From Bog-756 sp963704615 (GTDB lineage: Bacteria; Actinomycetota; Acidimicrobiia; Acidimicrobiales; RAAP-2): a stretch of 64,000 bases of DNA. The stretch is from the NCBI GenBank assembly GCA_963704615.1, contig OY969923.1:1860001-1924000 (forward strand). Reading direction: 5' to 3'. This document shows positions 27,544 to 36,283 of the stretch, in pieces. A model generated the notes under the pieces. That model was not told where the DNA came from and made no database searches. It saw nothing but the letters and a program-made list of their open reading frames with translations. The position numbers and the translations under genes were made by a program. How positions within the stretch are numbered: position 1 is the stretch's first letter; every line of letters starts with the position of its first letter.

Positions 27544-27577
27544 CCGTCGTGGCCCCGAGCGAGAGTGGGAGACAGAC

Positions 27578-28393
27578 GTGACATCACCGAACAGCTACGA
27601 GGGGCGCCGGGTCGTGGTCAGCGGCGGCGGTGGCGCGGGCATGGGAGCCGCCGCCGTCCGGCAGCTGGAACCCCTGGGTGCGGAGATCCACGTGATCGAC
27701 TTGAAGGAGCCTCCTGTCAAGGTGGCGAGCTATCACGCCACCGACCTGCGGGACCCCGACGCCATCGATGCCGCCGTGTCCGCCATCGGCGGCCGGATCG
27801 ATGCCCTGTTCAACTGCGCCGGGCTCCCCGGGGGACGGTTCTCGGATCTCGACACCATGCTGGTCAACTTCGTGGGTCAGCGCCTCCTGGCCGACCTGGT
27901 GGTCGAGCGCATGGACGCCGGCGGGGCGATCGCCAACATCTCGTCCGGGGCCGGGGCCGGTTGGCAGGGCAACGTGGAGAAGTGGAAGCCACTGGTGGAA
28001 ACCGAGGGCTTTGCCGCCGGCCGGCAGTGGCTGGAGGACCACCCCGACGAGATCGCCAGCGGCTACGCGCCGTCCAAAGAGGTGATCATCGTCTGGACGG
28101 TCTGGCGGTCCCTGGCCCTGGCCGAGAGGGGCATCCGGATCAATTGCACCCTGCCCGGTCCCACCGACACCCCGATGATGCCCGAATTCGAGAACCAGAT
28201 GGGCAAGGAGTTCATGGACAATTACCCCATCCCCCTCGGGCACCGCCAGACCCCCGACGAGCAGGCCGCGCCGCTGATCTTCCTCAACTCCCCGGCTGCC
28301 TCGGCCATCACCGGTGAGGCCATCCTCACCGACGGCGGCACCATGGCCGCCCTGTCCGTGGGCACTCTCGACGTGTCCGCCTTCGGGTTCTGA
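27578..28393 (+). CDS. SDR family oxidoreductase (3-alpha-HSD / coniferyl-alcohol-dehydrogenase-like)
   Basis: Short-chain dehydrogenase of 271 residues. GTG 27578 has GGGAG seven bases before it. The cofactor loop is VVVSGGGGAGMGAAAV, with FNCAGLPGG in place of NNAG. A Ser lies in ANISSGAG. The catalytic YxxxK reads YAPSKE at about residue 167, after a 50-residue insert (WQGNVEKWKPLVETEG..GRQWLEDHPDEIASG). This insert is characteristic of the 3-alpha-hydroxysteroid/coniferyl alcohol dehydrogenase subgroup. INCTLPGPTDTPMMPEFE matches the usual PGPxxT loop. It sits between an acyl-CoA dehydrogenase and a thioesterase on one strand. Confidence 0.88.
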   Translation: MTSPNSYEGRRVVVSGGGGAGMGAAAVRQLEPLGAEIHVIDLKEPPVKVASYHATDLRDPDAIDAAVSAIGGRIDALFNCAGLPGGRFSDLDTMLVNFVGQRLLADLVVERMDAGGAIANISSGAGAGWQGNVEKWKPLVETEGFAAGRQWLEDHPDEIASGYAPSKEVIIVWTVWRSLALAERGIRINCTLPGPTDTPMMPEFENQMGKEFMDNYPIPLGHRQTPDEQAAPLIFLNSPAASAITGEAILTDGGTMAALSVGTLDVSAFGF

Positions 28394-28398
28394 GCCGG

Positions 28399-29280
28399 GT
28401 GACGGGGGCCGTGGCCGCGGGCGCCACCACGGGCGCAGAGGCGCCATCGGGCGGCCTGCCCGCCGCCTTCTCGCTGACCCGGGTGGGGGAGGGCCGCTAC
28501 TCGGCCGTCAACATGGGCGAGGGCGGCGCCCGTGACGTCGTCTACGGAGGCCAGCTGCTGGCCCAGATGATCCTGGCCTCCGACCAGGTGGCGGAGACCA
28601 AGGAGGTGGCGTCGATCCACACCCTCTTCGCCCGCGCCGCCAGCGCCTCGCAACCCGTCGAGATCGACGTGGAGGTCATCCACGACGGTCGGACCATGGC
28701 CAGCCATGGGGTGACCGTCCGCCAGGGGGACCGGGTCTGCGCTCAGGGCCTCGTCCTGCGCCGCGCCGACGGGCCCGATCTGATTCGCCACCAGCCGCCG
28801 ATGCCCGAGGTCGACGGACCCGACGCCGCGCCGGTCGCCGGGCAGCCCGGGCTGGTGGCACCGGGGAGCGAGCTCCGGGTGGTGGGCGGGGTGGACACCA
28901 GCGACCCGGATGCCCCGGTGGGTCCGTCCGAACTGTTCGTCTGGGTGCGCCTCCCGGCGGTCACCGAGGATCCGGTCATGGCCCAGGCCCTTCTGGCCTA
29001 CGGCACCGACGGATTCCTCATCGGCACGGCGATGCGACCGCACGCCGGCATCGGCCAGAACATGGCCCATCGCTCGGTCGCCACCGGCGTGGTCTCCCAC
29101 ACCCTCACCTTTCACCAACCGGTCCCGGTGGGGAGCTGGCTGCTGATGGCGCACGAAGGTGCGTGGGCCGGCCGCGGCGCCGCCTACGGGCGCGCCCAGG
29201 TCTTCACCGAGGACGGCACCCTGGTGGCGTCGTTCGTCCAAGAGAGCATGATCCGGGACTCGGGAGAGTCCACACTTTGA
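28399..29280 (+). CDS. TesB-like acyl-CoA thioesterase II
   Basis: Double-hotdog thioesterase of 293 residues, releasing free acids from acyl-CoA. First hotdog: VYGGQLLAQMILASDQVAETKEVASIHTLFARAA with the GGQ..A signature near residue 51. Second hotdog: HRSVATGVVSHTLTFHQPVPVGSWLLMAHEGAWAGRGAAYGRAQVFTEDGTLVASFVQESMIR, which has the W/H/Q positions of TesB. The GTG start lies five bases after the SDR stop, so the two are probably co-transcribed. It may recycle CoA from slowly metabolised intermediates. Confidence 0.88.
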   Translation: MTGAVAAGATTGAEAPSGGLPAAFSLTRVGEGRYSAVNMGEGGARDVVYGGQLLAQMILASDQVAETKEVASIHTLFARAASASQPVEIDVEVIHDGRTMASHGVTVRQGDRVCAQGLVLRRADGPDLIRHQPPMPEVDGPDAAPVAGQPGLVAPGSELRVVGGVDTSDPDAPVGPSELFVWVRLPAVTEDPVMAQALLAYGTDGFLIGTAMRPHAGIGQNMAHRSVATGVVSHTLTFHQPVPVGSWLLMAHEGAWAGRGAAYGRAQVFTEDGTLVASFVQESMIRDSGESTL

Positions 29281-29302
29281 ACACCCTGAGGAGGTTCGCC
29301 CC

Positions 29303-30802
29303 ATGACCACGACCCTTGATCCCACTGCCACCACCGGTGAGTCACGGATGCTCATCGACGGCCGGCTGGTGGAGGCCAGCTCCGGGCGTCGCTTCGACAA
29401 CATCAATCCGGCCACCGAGGAGGTGATCGGGCAGACGGCCGACGCCGGCCACGAAGACATGGACAGGGCCATCGCCGCGTCGCGCCGGGCGTTCGACGAG
29501 TCGCCGTGGTCGACCGACAGGGAGCTGCGCAAGCGCTGCATCCTGCAACTGCAGGCCGCTCTCGAGGATGAAGTCGAGTTCCTCCGCTCGGAACTGGTGG
29601 CCGAAGCAGGAACGCCGGTGTTGCTGACCTATGGGCCCCAGCTCGACGCACCGCTGTCGGACGGGCTGGTCTGGCCGGCGAACTTCATCGACCAGTTCGC
29701 CTGGGAGCGCGACCTGCCCGAGGGCACCGCCTTCGGCATGCGGAGCTGGCGCAAGGTGCTCAAAGAGCCGGTGGGGGTGGTTGCCGCCATCGTTCCCTGG
29801 AACTATCCCTTCGAGGTCTCCATCAACAAGATCGGTCAGGCGCTCGCCGCCGGCAATACCGTCATCTTGAAGCCCGCGCCGGACACTCCGTGGAACGCCA
29901 CCCGGATCGGCAGGTTGGTGGCGGAGCGGACCGACTTCCCTGAAGGTGTCTTCCAGGTCGTCACCACCACCGACAACCAGGTCGCCGAGGATCTGGTCAC
30001 CGATCCGCGGGTCGACCTGGTGTCCTTCACCGGTTCCACCGCCGTCGGCCGCCGCATCATGGAGAAAGGAGCACCCACTCTGAAGCGGCTCTTCCTCGAG
30101 TTGGGCGGTAAGTCGGCCGATCTCGTGCTCGACGACGCCAACCTCGAAGAGAAGCTCTCCTTCGCCTGGGCGGTGTGCACCCACGGCGGCCAAGGGTGCG
30201 TGATGCTCACCCGTCTCCTCCTGCCCCGGGCCCGCTACGACGAGGGGATCGCCCTCATCGAGGCCGGGTTCCGCACCGTGTCCTATGGGGACCCCACCGA
30301 TCCCGCCAACTTCCAGGGACCCCAGATCAACGCCTCACAGCGGACCAAAATCCTCAGCTACATCGACAAGGGGCGGGAGCAGGGAGCCCGGGTGGTGGTG
30401 GGAGGCGGACGCCCCGCCCATCTGCCCAAGGGCTACTACGTCGAACCCACACTCATCGCCGACGTGGACAACTCGATGACCATCGCCCAAGAGGAGATCT
30501 TCGGCCCGGTGCTGGTGGTCATCCCCTTCGAGGACGACGACGACGCCGTGCGCATCGCCAACGACAGTCCCTACGGACTCGGGTGTGGGGTGACCTCGGG
30601 CTCGGAGGAGCGAGCCGTGGCGGTGGCCCGTCGGATCCGCGCCGGCACGGCCATGATCAACGGGGGGATCTGGTACGGCGCCGACTCACCCTTCGGTGGG
30701 TACAAGGCCAGCGGTATCGGTCGCCAGAACGGGGTCGAGGGGTTCGAGCAGTACACCGAAACCAAGACCATCGCCGGCGGTCTGCCCAAGCTGCCCGACT
30801 GA
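29303..30802 (+). CDS. NAD(P)-dependent aldehyde dehydrogenase
   Basis: Complete aldehyde dehydrogenase, 499 residues, oxidising an aldehyde to the acid. ATG 29303 follows TGAGGAGG. Motifs: PWNYPFEVSINKIGQALAAGNTVILKPAPDTPW (cofactor strand, Asn and Lys), FTGSTAVGRRIM, LELGGKSADLVLDDA with the general-base Glu at about residue 268, and HGGQGCVMLTRLL with the catalytic Cys near 301. The C-terminal EEIFGPVLVVIPFEDDDDAVRIANDSPYGLG is also present. It is the last gene of the long plus-strand cluster and converges on the hydratase at 30838. Confidence 0.93.
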   Translation: MTTTLDPTATTGESRMLIDGRLVEASSGRRFDNINPATEEVIGQTADAGHEDMDRAIAASRRAFDESPWSTDRELRKRCILQLQAALEDEVEFLRSELVAEAGTPVLLTYGPQLDAPLSDGLVWPANFIDQFAWERDLPEGTAFGMRSWRKVLKEPVGVVAAIVPWNYPFEVSINKIGQALAAGNTVILKPAPDTPWNATRIGRLVAERTDFPEGVFQVVTTTDNQVAEDLVTDPRVDLVSFTGSTAVGRRIMEKGAPTLKRLFLELGGKSADLVLDDANLEEKLSFAWAVCTHGGQGCVMLTRLLLPRARYDEGIALIEAGFRTVSYGDPTDPANFQGPQINASQRTKILSYIDKGREQGARVVVGGGRPAHLPKGYYVEPTLIADVDNSMTIAQEEIFGPVLVVIPFEDDDDAVRIANDSPYGLGCGVTSGSEERAVAVARRIRAGTAMINGGIWYGADSPFGGYKASGIGRQNGVEGFEQYTETKTIAGGLPKLPD

Positions 30803-30830
30803 GCCCGGCCCGAACCGATCGGCCCGGCTC
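30801..30830. terminator. possible hairpin between convergent genes
   Basis: GAGCCCGGCC and GGCCCGGCTC, 10 bases apart, pair with one mismatch between two convergent coding regions. There is no U-run, so it is at best a factor-assisted terminator. Confidence 0.3.
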
Positions 30831-30837
30831 GTGGCCT

Positions 30838-31653
30838 TCAGCGCAGCCGCCAGTCGATCCGCTTGCCCGAGCTGAAGCGCTCCTGTCCCTCGACCAGTTG
30901 GGCCGGGTCGGTACCGACATGGGTGAAGAGGAAAGCGTGATCGAGGGCCTGGCGACGGGAGAGCTCCAGGCCGGTCCACAGGGCACGAACCGTCCCGCCC
31001 ACTGCCAGCGCGGGCTGGTCGGCGATGGCCTGGGCAGCCCAGGCCGTCCGCTCGTGGAGCTCATCTTTGGGGACGACCTCGCTGACGAACCCGATCTGGT
31101 AGGCGCGTGAGGCCGACAACCGCTCATAGGCACCGAGGAGGGAGAGGCGCATGACCTCTTGGAACGGCATCTTGTGCAGCAGATTGATCGGCTCGAAGGC
31201 GGCTGGCATGCCGTAGGTCACGTGGGGGTCGAAGAAGGTTGCATGATCGGCGGCGATGATGAAGTCCACCTCGCCGAGGATGTAGAAGGCGCCCCCGCAG
31301 GCCATACCGTTGACCGCCGCGATCACCGGCTTCCACATGTGGTTCGACTTCGGGCACACACTCTTGCCCGGATCGTCAAAGTCCCACGGAGTGTTGTACC
31401 CGGGCAGTTTTCCGGGCGGCAGGTCGTCGAAATTCCCGACCTCGCCACGGTCCAGGCCGGTGGAAAACGCCTTGTCGCCGCTTCCTGTGACGACCACACA
31501 GCGGACGTCGTCGTTGGTCCGGAGCATCATCCACAGCTCACGCAGCTCGCGCTGCATGGTGGTGTCGAAGGCGTTGAGAGCGTCGGGGCGGTTGAGGGTG
31601 ACCCATGCCACGCCGTCTGATTCGTCGTACAGGAGGGTCTCGAAGTTGGGCAT
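30838..31653 (-). CDS. enoyl-CoA hydratase/isomerase family protein
   Basis: Crotonase-fold enzyme of 271 residues. ATG 31653 (PNFETLLYDESDGVAWVTLNRPDALNAF) is preferred over the ATG nine bases upstream, because that one lies inside a -10-like TACCAT. Oxyanion segments are FSTGLDRGEVGNFDD and AVNGMACGGAFYILGEVDFIIAADHATFFDPHVTYGM. The Glu in the GGAFYILGE region and the DPHVTYGMPAAFEPIN loop are unlike classic hydratases, so isomerase or another crotonase activity is possible. It lies 58 bases downstream of the amidohydrolase, on the same strand. Confidence 0.85.
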   Translation of the reverse strand: MPNFETLLYDESDGVAWVTLNRPDALNAFDTTMQRELRELWMMLRTNDDVRCVVVTGSGDKAFSTGLDRGEVGNFDDLPPGKLPGYNTPWDFDDPGKSVCPKSNHMWKPVIAAVNGMACGGAFYILGEVDFIIAADHATFFDPHVTYGMPAAFEPINLLHKMPFQEVMRLSLLGAYERLSASRAYQIGFVSEVVPKDELHERTAWAAQAIADQPALAVGGTVRALWTGLELSRRQALDHAFLFTHVGTDPAQLVEGQERFSSGKRIDWRLR

Positions 31654-31660
31654 GCCGGCC

Positions 31661-31666
31661 ATGGTA
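31661..31666 (-). promoter_or_regulatory. putative -10 element (TACCAT)
   Basis: TANNNT hexamer seven bases upstream of ATG 31653 on the minus strand; predicts a leaderless transcript separate from the upstream operon. Confidence 0.4.
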
Positions 31667-31711
31667 TCGGTCGGGGTCAAGGGCGACGGACGTGCCCTCG
31701 ATGTTGCAGAA

Positions 31712-32578
31712 CTAGCAGCGATAGACGCGTTCCGCGTTGCCGGCAAAGAGCTTCTCGCGGGATTCGCTGTCGAGACCGGCTGTCACGGTGCTGAACGTGG
31801 TGTAGAGATCGTCGTAGGTGCCGAACATCCCGTCAACGGGGAAGTTGCTGGCGAACATGCAGCGGTCGACGCCGAAGGCCTCGATGGCGTACTCGAGCCA
31901 CGGGGCGAAGGCATCGACGCCCATGGACCCGAACGGCATGGCCAGGCCCGACAGCTTGCAGACGACGTTGTCACCGAGACCGGCCAGCGCGTCGATGCCG
32001 GCCCGCCAGAGGGTGTATTCCTCGTCGGAATTCGAGCGGGGCCATCCGGTGTGCTCGACGACAACGGTCAGATGGTCGAAGCCGGCGAGCTGTGTCGCCG
32101 CCACCTGCAGTTGATCGGTATGGGTCATCAGCTCGAACAGCAGGTTCCGCTCCTGGAGAGCGTGGAGGGCTCCGGCATCGGGGAGCGGCCCCTGGTGGGC
32201 ACCCATCGGGCGGACGCCACGGAAGCGTGAAGCAGCCATCTGCCGATCGAGAAGCTCGACGGCCTCAGCGACGGTGTCGGTCGGCGGGAGGCCGCCGACG
32301 ATGGCGTCCGGCCCGCCGCTGGTCTGAGCGATGCTGTCGAGCTCGATGGTTTCCTCGATCGAGTGACCACCGGTGGCGGCGGCGACATTGACGAACTTCT
32401 CGACGTTCCAACCGGACGCCTCGGTCCGATAGGTGTCCACATCGAAGCGGCGATACATCCTCGACGCATCGCCGTCACCCTGGGTCGGAGGATGCGAGAG
32501 GTACGGGTACCAGTCGCTGCGGGCGGGATCCCAGAGGTGCACGTGAGCATCGACCACCCGTGTGGGCTGGACGGTCAT
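31712..32578 (-). CDS. amidohydrolase-2 family hydrolase (lactonase-like)
   Basis: TIM-barrel hydrolase of 288 residues, resembling fuconolactonase/2-pyrone-4,6-dicarboxylate lactonase-type members. The N-terminal metal motif is VVDAHVHLWDPARSDW (HxH), later HLTVVVEHTGWPR, and near the end CMFASNFPVDGMFGTYDDL with the catalytic Asp region. The ATG overlaps the stop of the tandem SDR (ATGA), so it is translated with the BVMO-SDR genes. Family is firm. Opening of a lactone made by the Baeyer-Villiger enzyme encoded two genes upstream is an attractive but unproven role. Confidence 0.82.
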   Translation of the reverse strand: MTVQPTRVVDAHVHLWDPARSDWYPYLSHPPTQGDGDASRMYRRFDVDTYRTEASGWNVEKFVNVAAATGGHSIEETIELDSIAQTSGGPDAIVGGLPPTDTVAEAVELLDRQMAASRFRGVRPMGAHQGPLPDAGALHALQERNLLFELMTHTDQLQVAATQLAGFDHLTVVVEHTGWPRSNSDEEYTLWRAGIDALAGLGDNVVCKLSGLAMPFGSMGVDAFAPWLEYAIEAFGVDRCMFASNFPVDGMFGTYDDLYTTFSTVTAGLDSESREKLFAGNAERVYRC

Positions 32579-34239
32579 CGGGCCTGCAGGGACGGTGCCA
32601 AGCCAGTGGCACCGACCATGTCCCGGATCGGGACATCGAACCAATCGGGGATCGAGGGACCACCGTAGGTGATACTGCCGATCGGTCGGGGATGACTGCG
32701 AAGGCCGAGCCAGTCGTCACCGACCACCAGCTCCGCACCGGCGAGGGCCGCGGCCTCCGGGTGGCCGAGCAGGTGGCCGACGAGCTCACCCACCGTGTGG
32801 CCGGAGGCCGCCGCGGAGGCCTCGATGCTCGTCGCGAAGGCGGTGATGCGACCCTCCGTCGAGCCGGCGGCAATCCGCGCGAACTGGGCCGACGCCTGGG
32901 CTCGGCTGCGACCCCCTCCGGTAGTGGCGTCGGTCAGGGTCACCAGGCGGACCGGACTGCTGGTGCTGGCGGCGTAGTCGGCGGCCGCCCGAGCCCATGC
33001 CGCGTCGGTATGGATTCCTTCGACGATCCCGCTGTGCTCAGCGAGCCTCGATTCCCAGTCATCCGTCGACGTGGCCGTCGGCTGATCACCGGCGGGCGCC
33101 ACGATGATGGCATCAATCGTTCCCGCCGACGCGACCACGGCGTTCAGCGCATCGGCGGCCGGGCCGAAACCGTGGGCCAGCTCGACCCGGTGACAGGTTA
33201 TGGACCGGGCCTCGAGGGCGGCGATCAGCGGTGCCGCCAGTTGTGGGCGGTCGGTGACCACGGCACAGGACCGTACGTCCGCCGATGCCAGCTCGGCGGG
33301 GGCTGGCTCGTCGAAGATCGGCCCGAACCGGGGGTTGCCGGCGCCGTCGCTGGCCTGGCTGGCCTCGGCCGTGGCGAAGGCACGGGGGATGACGGCCTCG
33401 AGCACCCCGGGGAGGGATCCGGCCTCGTCGGTGCGCACCACCTCGAGGAGGCGGGGCTCCTCGATCACCGCGATCTCCGAGCCGCCGGTGAACAGGACCT
33501 GTCCGGTGCACCACCCGAATCCATCACTGAGGAGGTGCGCGCCGAGAGGCCCGAGATGCTCGGGGCCCGGCATCGAGGCAAAGAGGGAGAGGCCACCACC
33601 GCCTCCGGTCCGGCCCGCCTTGCGGGCCCGCTCGGCCGCCGCCGCGACCATTCGGGTCGCGGCGATCGGCGAGATGGCGTTGATGGTCACGCCCGGCGGC
33701 GTCCGGTGGCCCAGCTGCCAGGTGAGGGAGGCGACGGCCCGCTTGGCGCAGCTGTAGGCGCCGGCGTCGGCGGCCCGCCACCCCGACCCGGAGGTGACGC
33801 CAAGGACTCGGCCGTGCCCGGCCGCGGACATGAGCGGCAACGCCGCGTTGAGCACGTTGAGGTAGCCCCCGAGGTGCACGGCAAGTACCGCCAGCCAGTC
33901 CTCCTCGGTGCCGTGGGCGAAATAGGTTTGCCGGGTGATGCCGGCCACGTTGACGACGGCGTCGAGCCCGCCGTGGTCGTCAGCCAGCTCCTGGAACAGG
34001 CCTCGGACCGCCTCGCCGTCGGTCACCGACGCCGACGAGGCCTGAGCCGAGCCACCGGCGGCGACGATGCGACCGGCGGTGGTCTCCTCCGACTCCGGCA
34101 GCTGCTCCGAGCCGTCGAGGGTCACCAGGGGGTCGACGGTGACGACGAACCAGCCGTCGCGGCCGAGCTCCTCGGCGATGGCCGCCCCGATCCCGCCGCC
34201 GCCGCCGGTCACGACGGCGACCCGCTGACGTGGGCTCAC
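32575..34239 (-). CDS. tandem SDR protein: active N-terminal half, degenerate second half
   Basis: About 554 residues from GTG 34239, which overlaps the BVMO stop. The first half is a complete short-chain dehydrogenase: VAVVTGGGGGIGAAIAEEL, VVNVAGITRQ, a Ser in VTSGSG, and catalytic YSCAKRAV near residue 170, then INAISPIAATRM. The second half starts around residue 300 (PRFGPIFDEPAPAELASADVRSCAVVTDRPQLAAPLIAAL). It is predicted to repeat the alternating strand-helix pattern (IDAIIVAPAGDQ, RLVTLTDATTGGGRSRAQASAQFARIAA) but lacks both the TGxxxGxG loop and the YxxxK pair. It ends PSIPDWFDVPIRDMVG. I read it as active SDR plus pseudo-SDR. The alcohol or ketone substrate is unknown. Confidence 0.78.
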   Translation of the reverse strand: MSPRQRVAVVTGGGGGIGAAIAEELGRDGWFVVTVDPLVTLDGSEQLPESEETTAGRIVAAGGSAQASSASVTDGEAVRGLFQELADDHGGLDAVVNVAGITRQTYFAHGTEEDWLAVLAVHLGGYLNVLNAALPLMSAAGHGRVLGVTSGSGWRAADAGAYSCAKRAVASLTWQLGHRTPPGVTINAISPIAATRMVAAAAERARKAGRTGGGGGLSLFASMPGPEHLGPLGAHLLSDGFGWCTGQVLFTGGSEIAVIEEPRLLEVVRTDEAGSLPGVLEAVIPRAFATAEASQASDGAGNPRFGPIFDEPAPAELASADVRSCAVVTDRPQLAAPLIAALEARSITCHRVELAHGFGPAADALNAVVASAGTIDAIIVAPAGDQPTATSTDDWESRLAEHSGIVEGIHTDAAWARAAADYAASTSSPVRLVTLTDATTGGGRSRAQASAQFARIAAGSTEGRITAFATSIEASAAASGHTVGELVGHLLGHPEAAALAGAELVVGDDWLGLRSHPRPIGSITYGGPSIPDWFDVPIRDMVGATGLAPSLQAR

Positions 34240-36038
34240 GATGCCGTCGACCGGACGTCGAGCTCCAAGCCCTCGAAGTTGGCCGCCTCGAGCCACTGCT
34301 CGAGCAGCTCGCGGTAGCCGAACCAGTCGCCGAACCCCCGCCCGAAATTGCCGTTGCGGGGGTTCATCGCTTCGGGGTGGCCCTCGTTGTTGATGCGGGA
34401 CGGTGTGCAGGCGGACATCACCGCGCTGCTGTCGACGAAGGAGTCCACGATCTTCTTCGTCCAGGCCGCCTCGGCCTCGGCGCTCACGTCGAACACCTCC
34501 ACGCCCTTCCGTTCGAGCAGTCCGATGGCGCCCCCGATGAACTGAGCCCCGAGCACGGCCAGCTGTGTGTAGTTGACGGTGACCACCGCTTGCTGCCCCG
34601 GCGCCGGCATGACGAACATGTTGGGGAAGCCGCGGCTCATCATCCCGAACAGGCTGGCGGCGCCGTCAGCCCACTTGTCGGCCAGTGTGAGACCGCGGCG
34701 ACCGACGATCTGGTGACCGACCCGACGGTATAGCGGGGTGAGCTCGGCCTCGAAGCCAGTGCCGTAGATGACGCAATCGACTTTGTACTGTGTTCCATCG
34801 ACGACCGGACCCTGCTCGGTGATCCGCTCGATCCCAGAGGGGTTGCCGACCAGCGTGACGTTGGGGTTGTTGAACGCCTGCAGGTACTCGTCGTGGAAGC
34901 ACGGCCGCTTGCACAGGTACCGGTAGTAGGGCTTGAGGATCTCGGCCTTGGCCGGGTCGGCCACCAGCTCCTCGACCCGACTGCGGTGGGTCTCCATGAT
35001 CCGGTAGTCGAACTCCTCGGCGCTGCGGAGGTACTCGGCTGTCGTCATGCCCTCCCCTCGCGGGGGGTGCTGGACGGCGGCGTAGTGGTGTGTCCACCCG
35101 TCGTCCACCAGGTCGACCTCGACGGGTCGGCCCATCAAGATCGATTGGAAGTTGTCCATGCGGGCCCGCTGCCACCCCGGCTCGAGGCTGCGGCCGAAGT
35201 CGGGATCGGTGGGCCGGTTGCCTCGCTCGCCGACGGCCGACGGCGTGCGCTGGAACACGTAGAGGTGCTTGGCCGACTGGGCCAACGGCGGCACGCACTG
35301 GATCCCGCTCGCCCCCGTGCCGATGAGTCCGACGACCTTGTCCGCCAAGCCCGTGAGGGGCTCGTCCGGCCCGCCCCCGGTGTAGCCGTAGTCCCATCGT
35401 GCCGTGTGGAACGACCGCCCGGCGAAGTCCTCCATCCCCGAGATGGCGGGCAGCTTCATGAGGTTGAGGATCCCGACGGCGAGCACGTACCAGCGGCTGC
35501 GGATCTCATCGCCACGGTCGGTGAGGATCCGCCACCGGGCCGCGTCCTCGTCCCACTCGGCGCGGGTCACCCCGGTGTGGAACAGGGCATCAGCGACAAG
35601 GTCGAAACGGTCGGCGATCGCCTCGAGGTGCCCACGGATCTCCTCGCCGAAGGCATAGCGTCGGGTGGGGATGTAGTCGAGCTCCTCGAGCATCGGGAGG
35701 TAGCTGTAGGACTCGACGTCGCACATCACGCCCGGATAGCGGTTCCAGTACCAGGTACCCCCGATTCCACCCGCCTGGTCGACGATGCGTATCCGTTCGA
35801 CGCCGGCCTTGCGGAGGTTGGCGCCGGCCAGGACTCCGGCGATCCCCCCGCCCACGATCACCACATCGACCTCGTCGGCGACCGGATCGCGCTCGACCAC
35901 CGGTGTGGTCGGGTCGTTGCGGTAGCGGGAGAAGTGCTCGTCGGACTGGAGGTCGCGGATGGCAGCGCGGTCGGGGACCAGCCGCTTGTCGCGTTCGGCC
36001 AGGTACTTGGCCCGGACGACCTCGGGATCGTAGTTCAC
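34236..36038 (-). CDS. Baeyer-Villiger flavin monooxygenase (type I)
   Basis: FAD/NADPH monooxygenase of about 600 residues, converting ketones to esters or lactones. GTG 36038 (NYDPEVVRAKYLAERDKRLV) follows GGGGGAGA. The N-terminal extension of about 60 residues is as in cyclopentadecanone/steroid-type enzymes. FAD loop: VVIVGGGIAGVLAGANL. The GTWYWNRYPGVMCDVESYSY segment is typical of the class. The BVMO fingerprint is FAGRSFHTARWDY. NADPH loop: VGLIGTGASGIQCVPPLA. C-terminal GTGFEAELTPLYRR. It heads a tightly overlapped operon with the tandem SDR and amidohydrolase. An inverted repeat spans its putative -10 at 36114-36119. Confidence 0.93.
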   Translation of the reverse strand: MNYDPEVVRAKYLAERDKRLVPDRAAIRDLQSDEHFSRYRNDPTTPVVERDPVADEVDVVIVGGGIAGVLAGANLRKAGVERIRIVDQAGGIGGTWYWNRYPGVMCDVESYSYLPMLEELDYIPTRRYAFGEEIRGHLEAIADRFDLVADALFHTGVTRAEWDEDAARWRILTDRGDEIRSRWYVLAVGILNLMKLPAISGMEDFAGRSFHTARWDYGYTGGGPDEPLTGLADKVVGLIGTGASGIQCVPPLAQSAKHLYVFQRTPSAVGERGNRPTDPDFGRSLEPGWQRARMDNFQSILMGRPVEVDLVDDGWTHHYAAVQHPPRGEGMTTAEYLRSAEEFDYRIMETHRSRVEELVADPAKAEILKPYYRYLCKRPCFHDEYLQAFNNPNVTLVGNPSGIERITEQGPVVDGTQYKVDCVIYGTGFEAELTPLYRRVGHQIVGRRGLTLADKWADGAASLFGMMSRGFPNMFVMPAPGQQAVVTVNYTQLAVLGAQFIGGAIGLLERKGVEVFDVSAEAEAAWTKKIVDSFVDSSAVMSACTPSRINNEGHPEAMNPRNGNFGRGFGDWFGYRELLEQWLEAANFEGLELDVRSTAS

Positions 36039-36107
36039 GGCTTCGCTTTCTCCCCCCGTCGTTCCCCGTCGCAGGGATGAAGACGCCGTTGGATCGGACC
36101 CTGACAC

Positions 36108-36136
36108 GCCTCAACGCTACTCGTTCGCATTGAGGC
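36108..36136. promoter_or_regulatory. 7-bp inverted repeat over a putative promoter of the BVMO operon
   Basis: GCCTCAA, 15 bases, then TTGAGGC. On the minus strand a TAGCGT hexamer (36119-36114) overlaps the left arm, about 76 bases before the BVMO GTG. The arrangement is that of an operator covering the -10. The regulator is unknown. Confidence 0.42.
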
Positions 36137-36283
36137 TGGTGTCAGCAAAAGTCCCTATCGGCGGCCCGGGCTCGCCCCATCACGTTGCCGACGCCGCTGA
36201 CCGGAGGGCCGTCGACCACCATGCCCCGGCGATGATGGTCGCCCGGATGCAGTCGACACCCGGCCTGGTTTCGGGGAAGCCGT

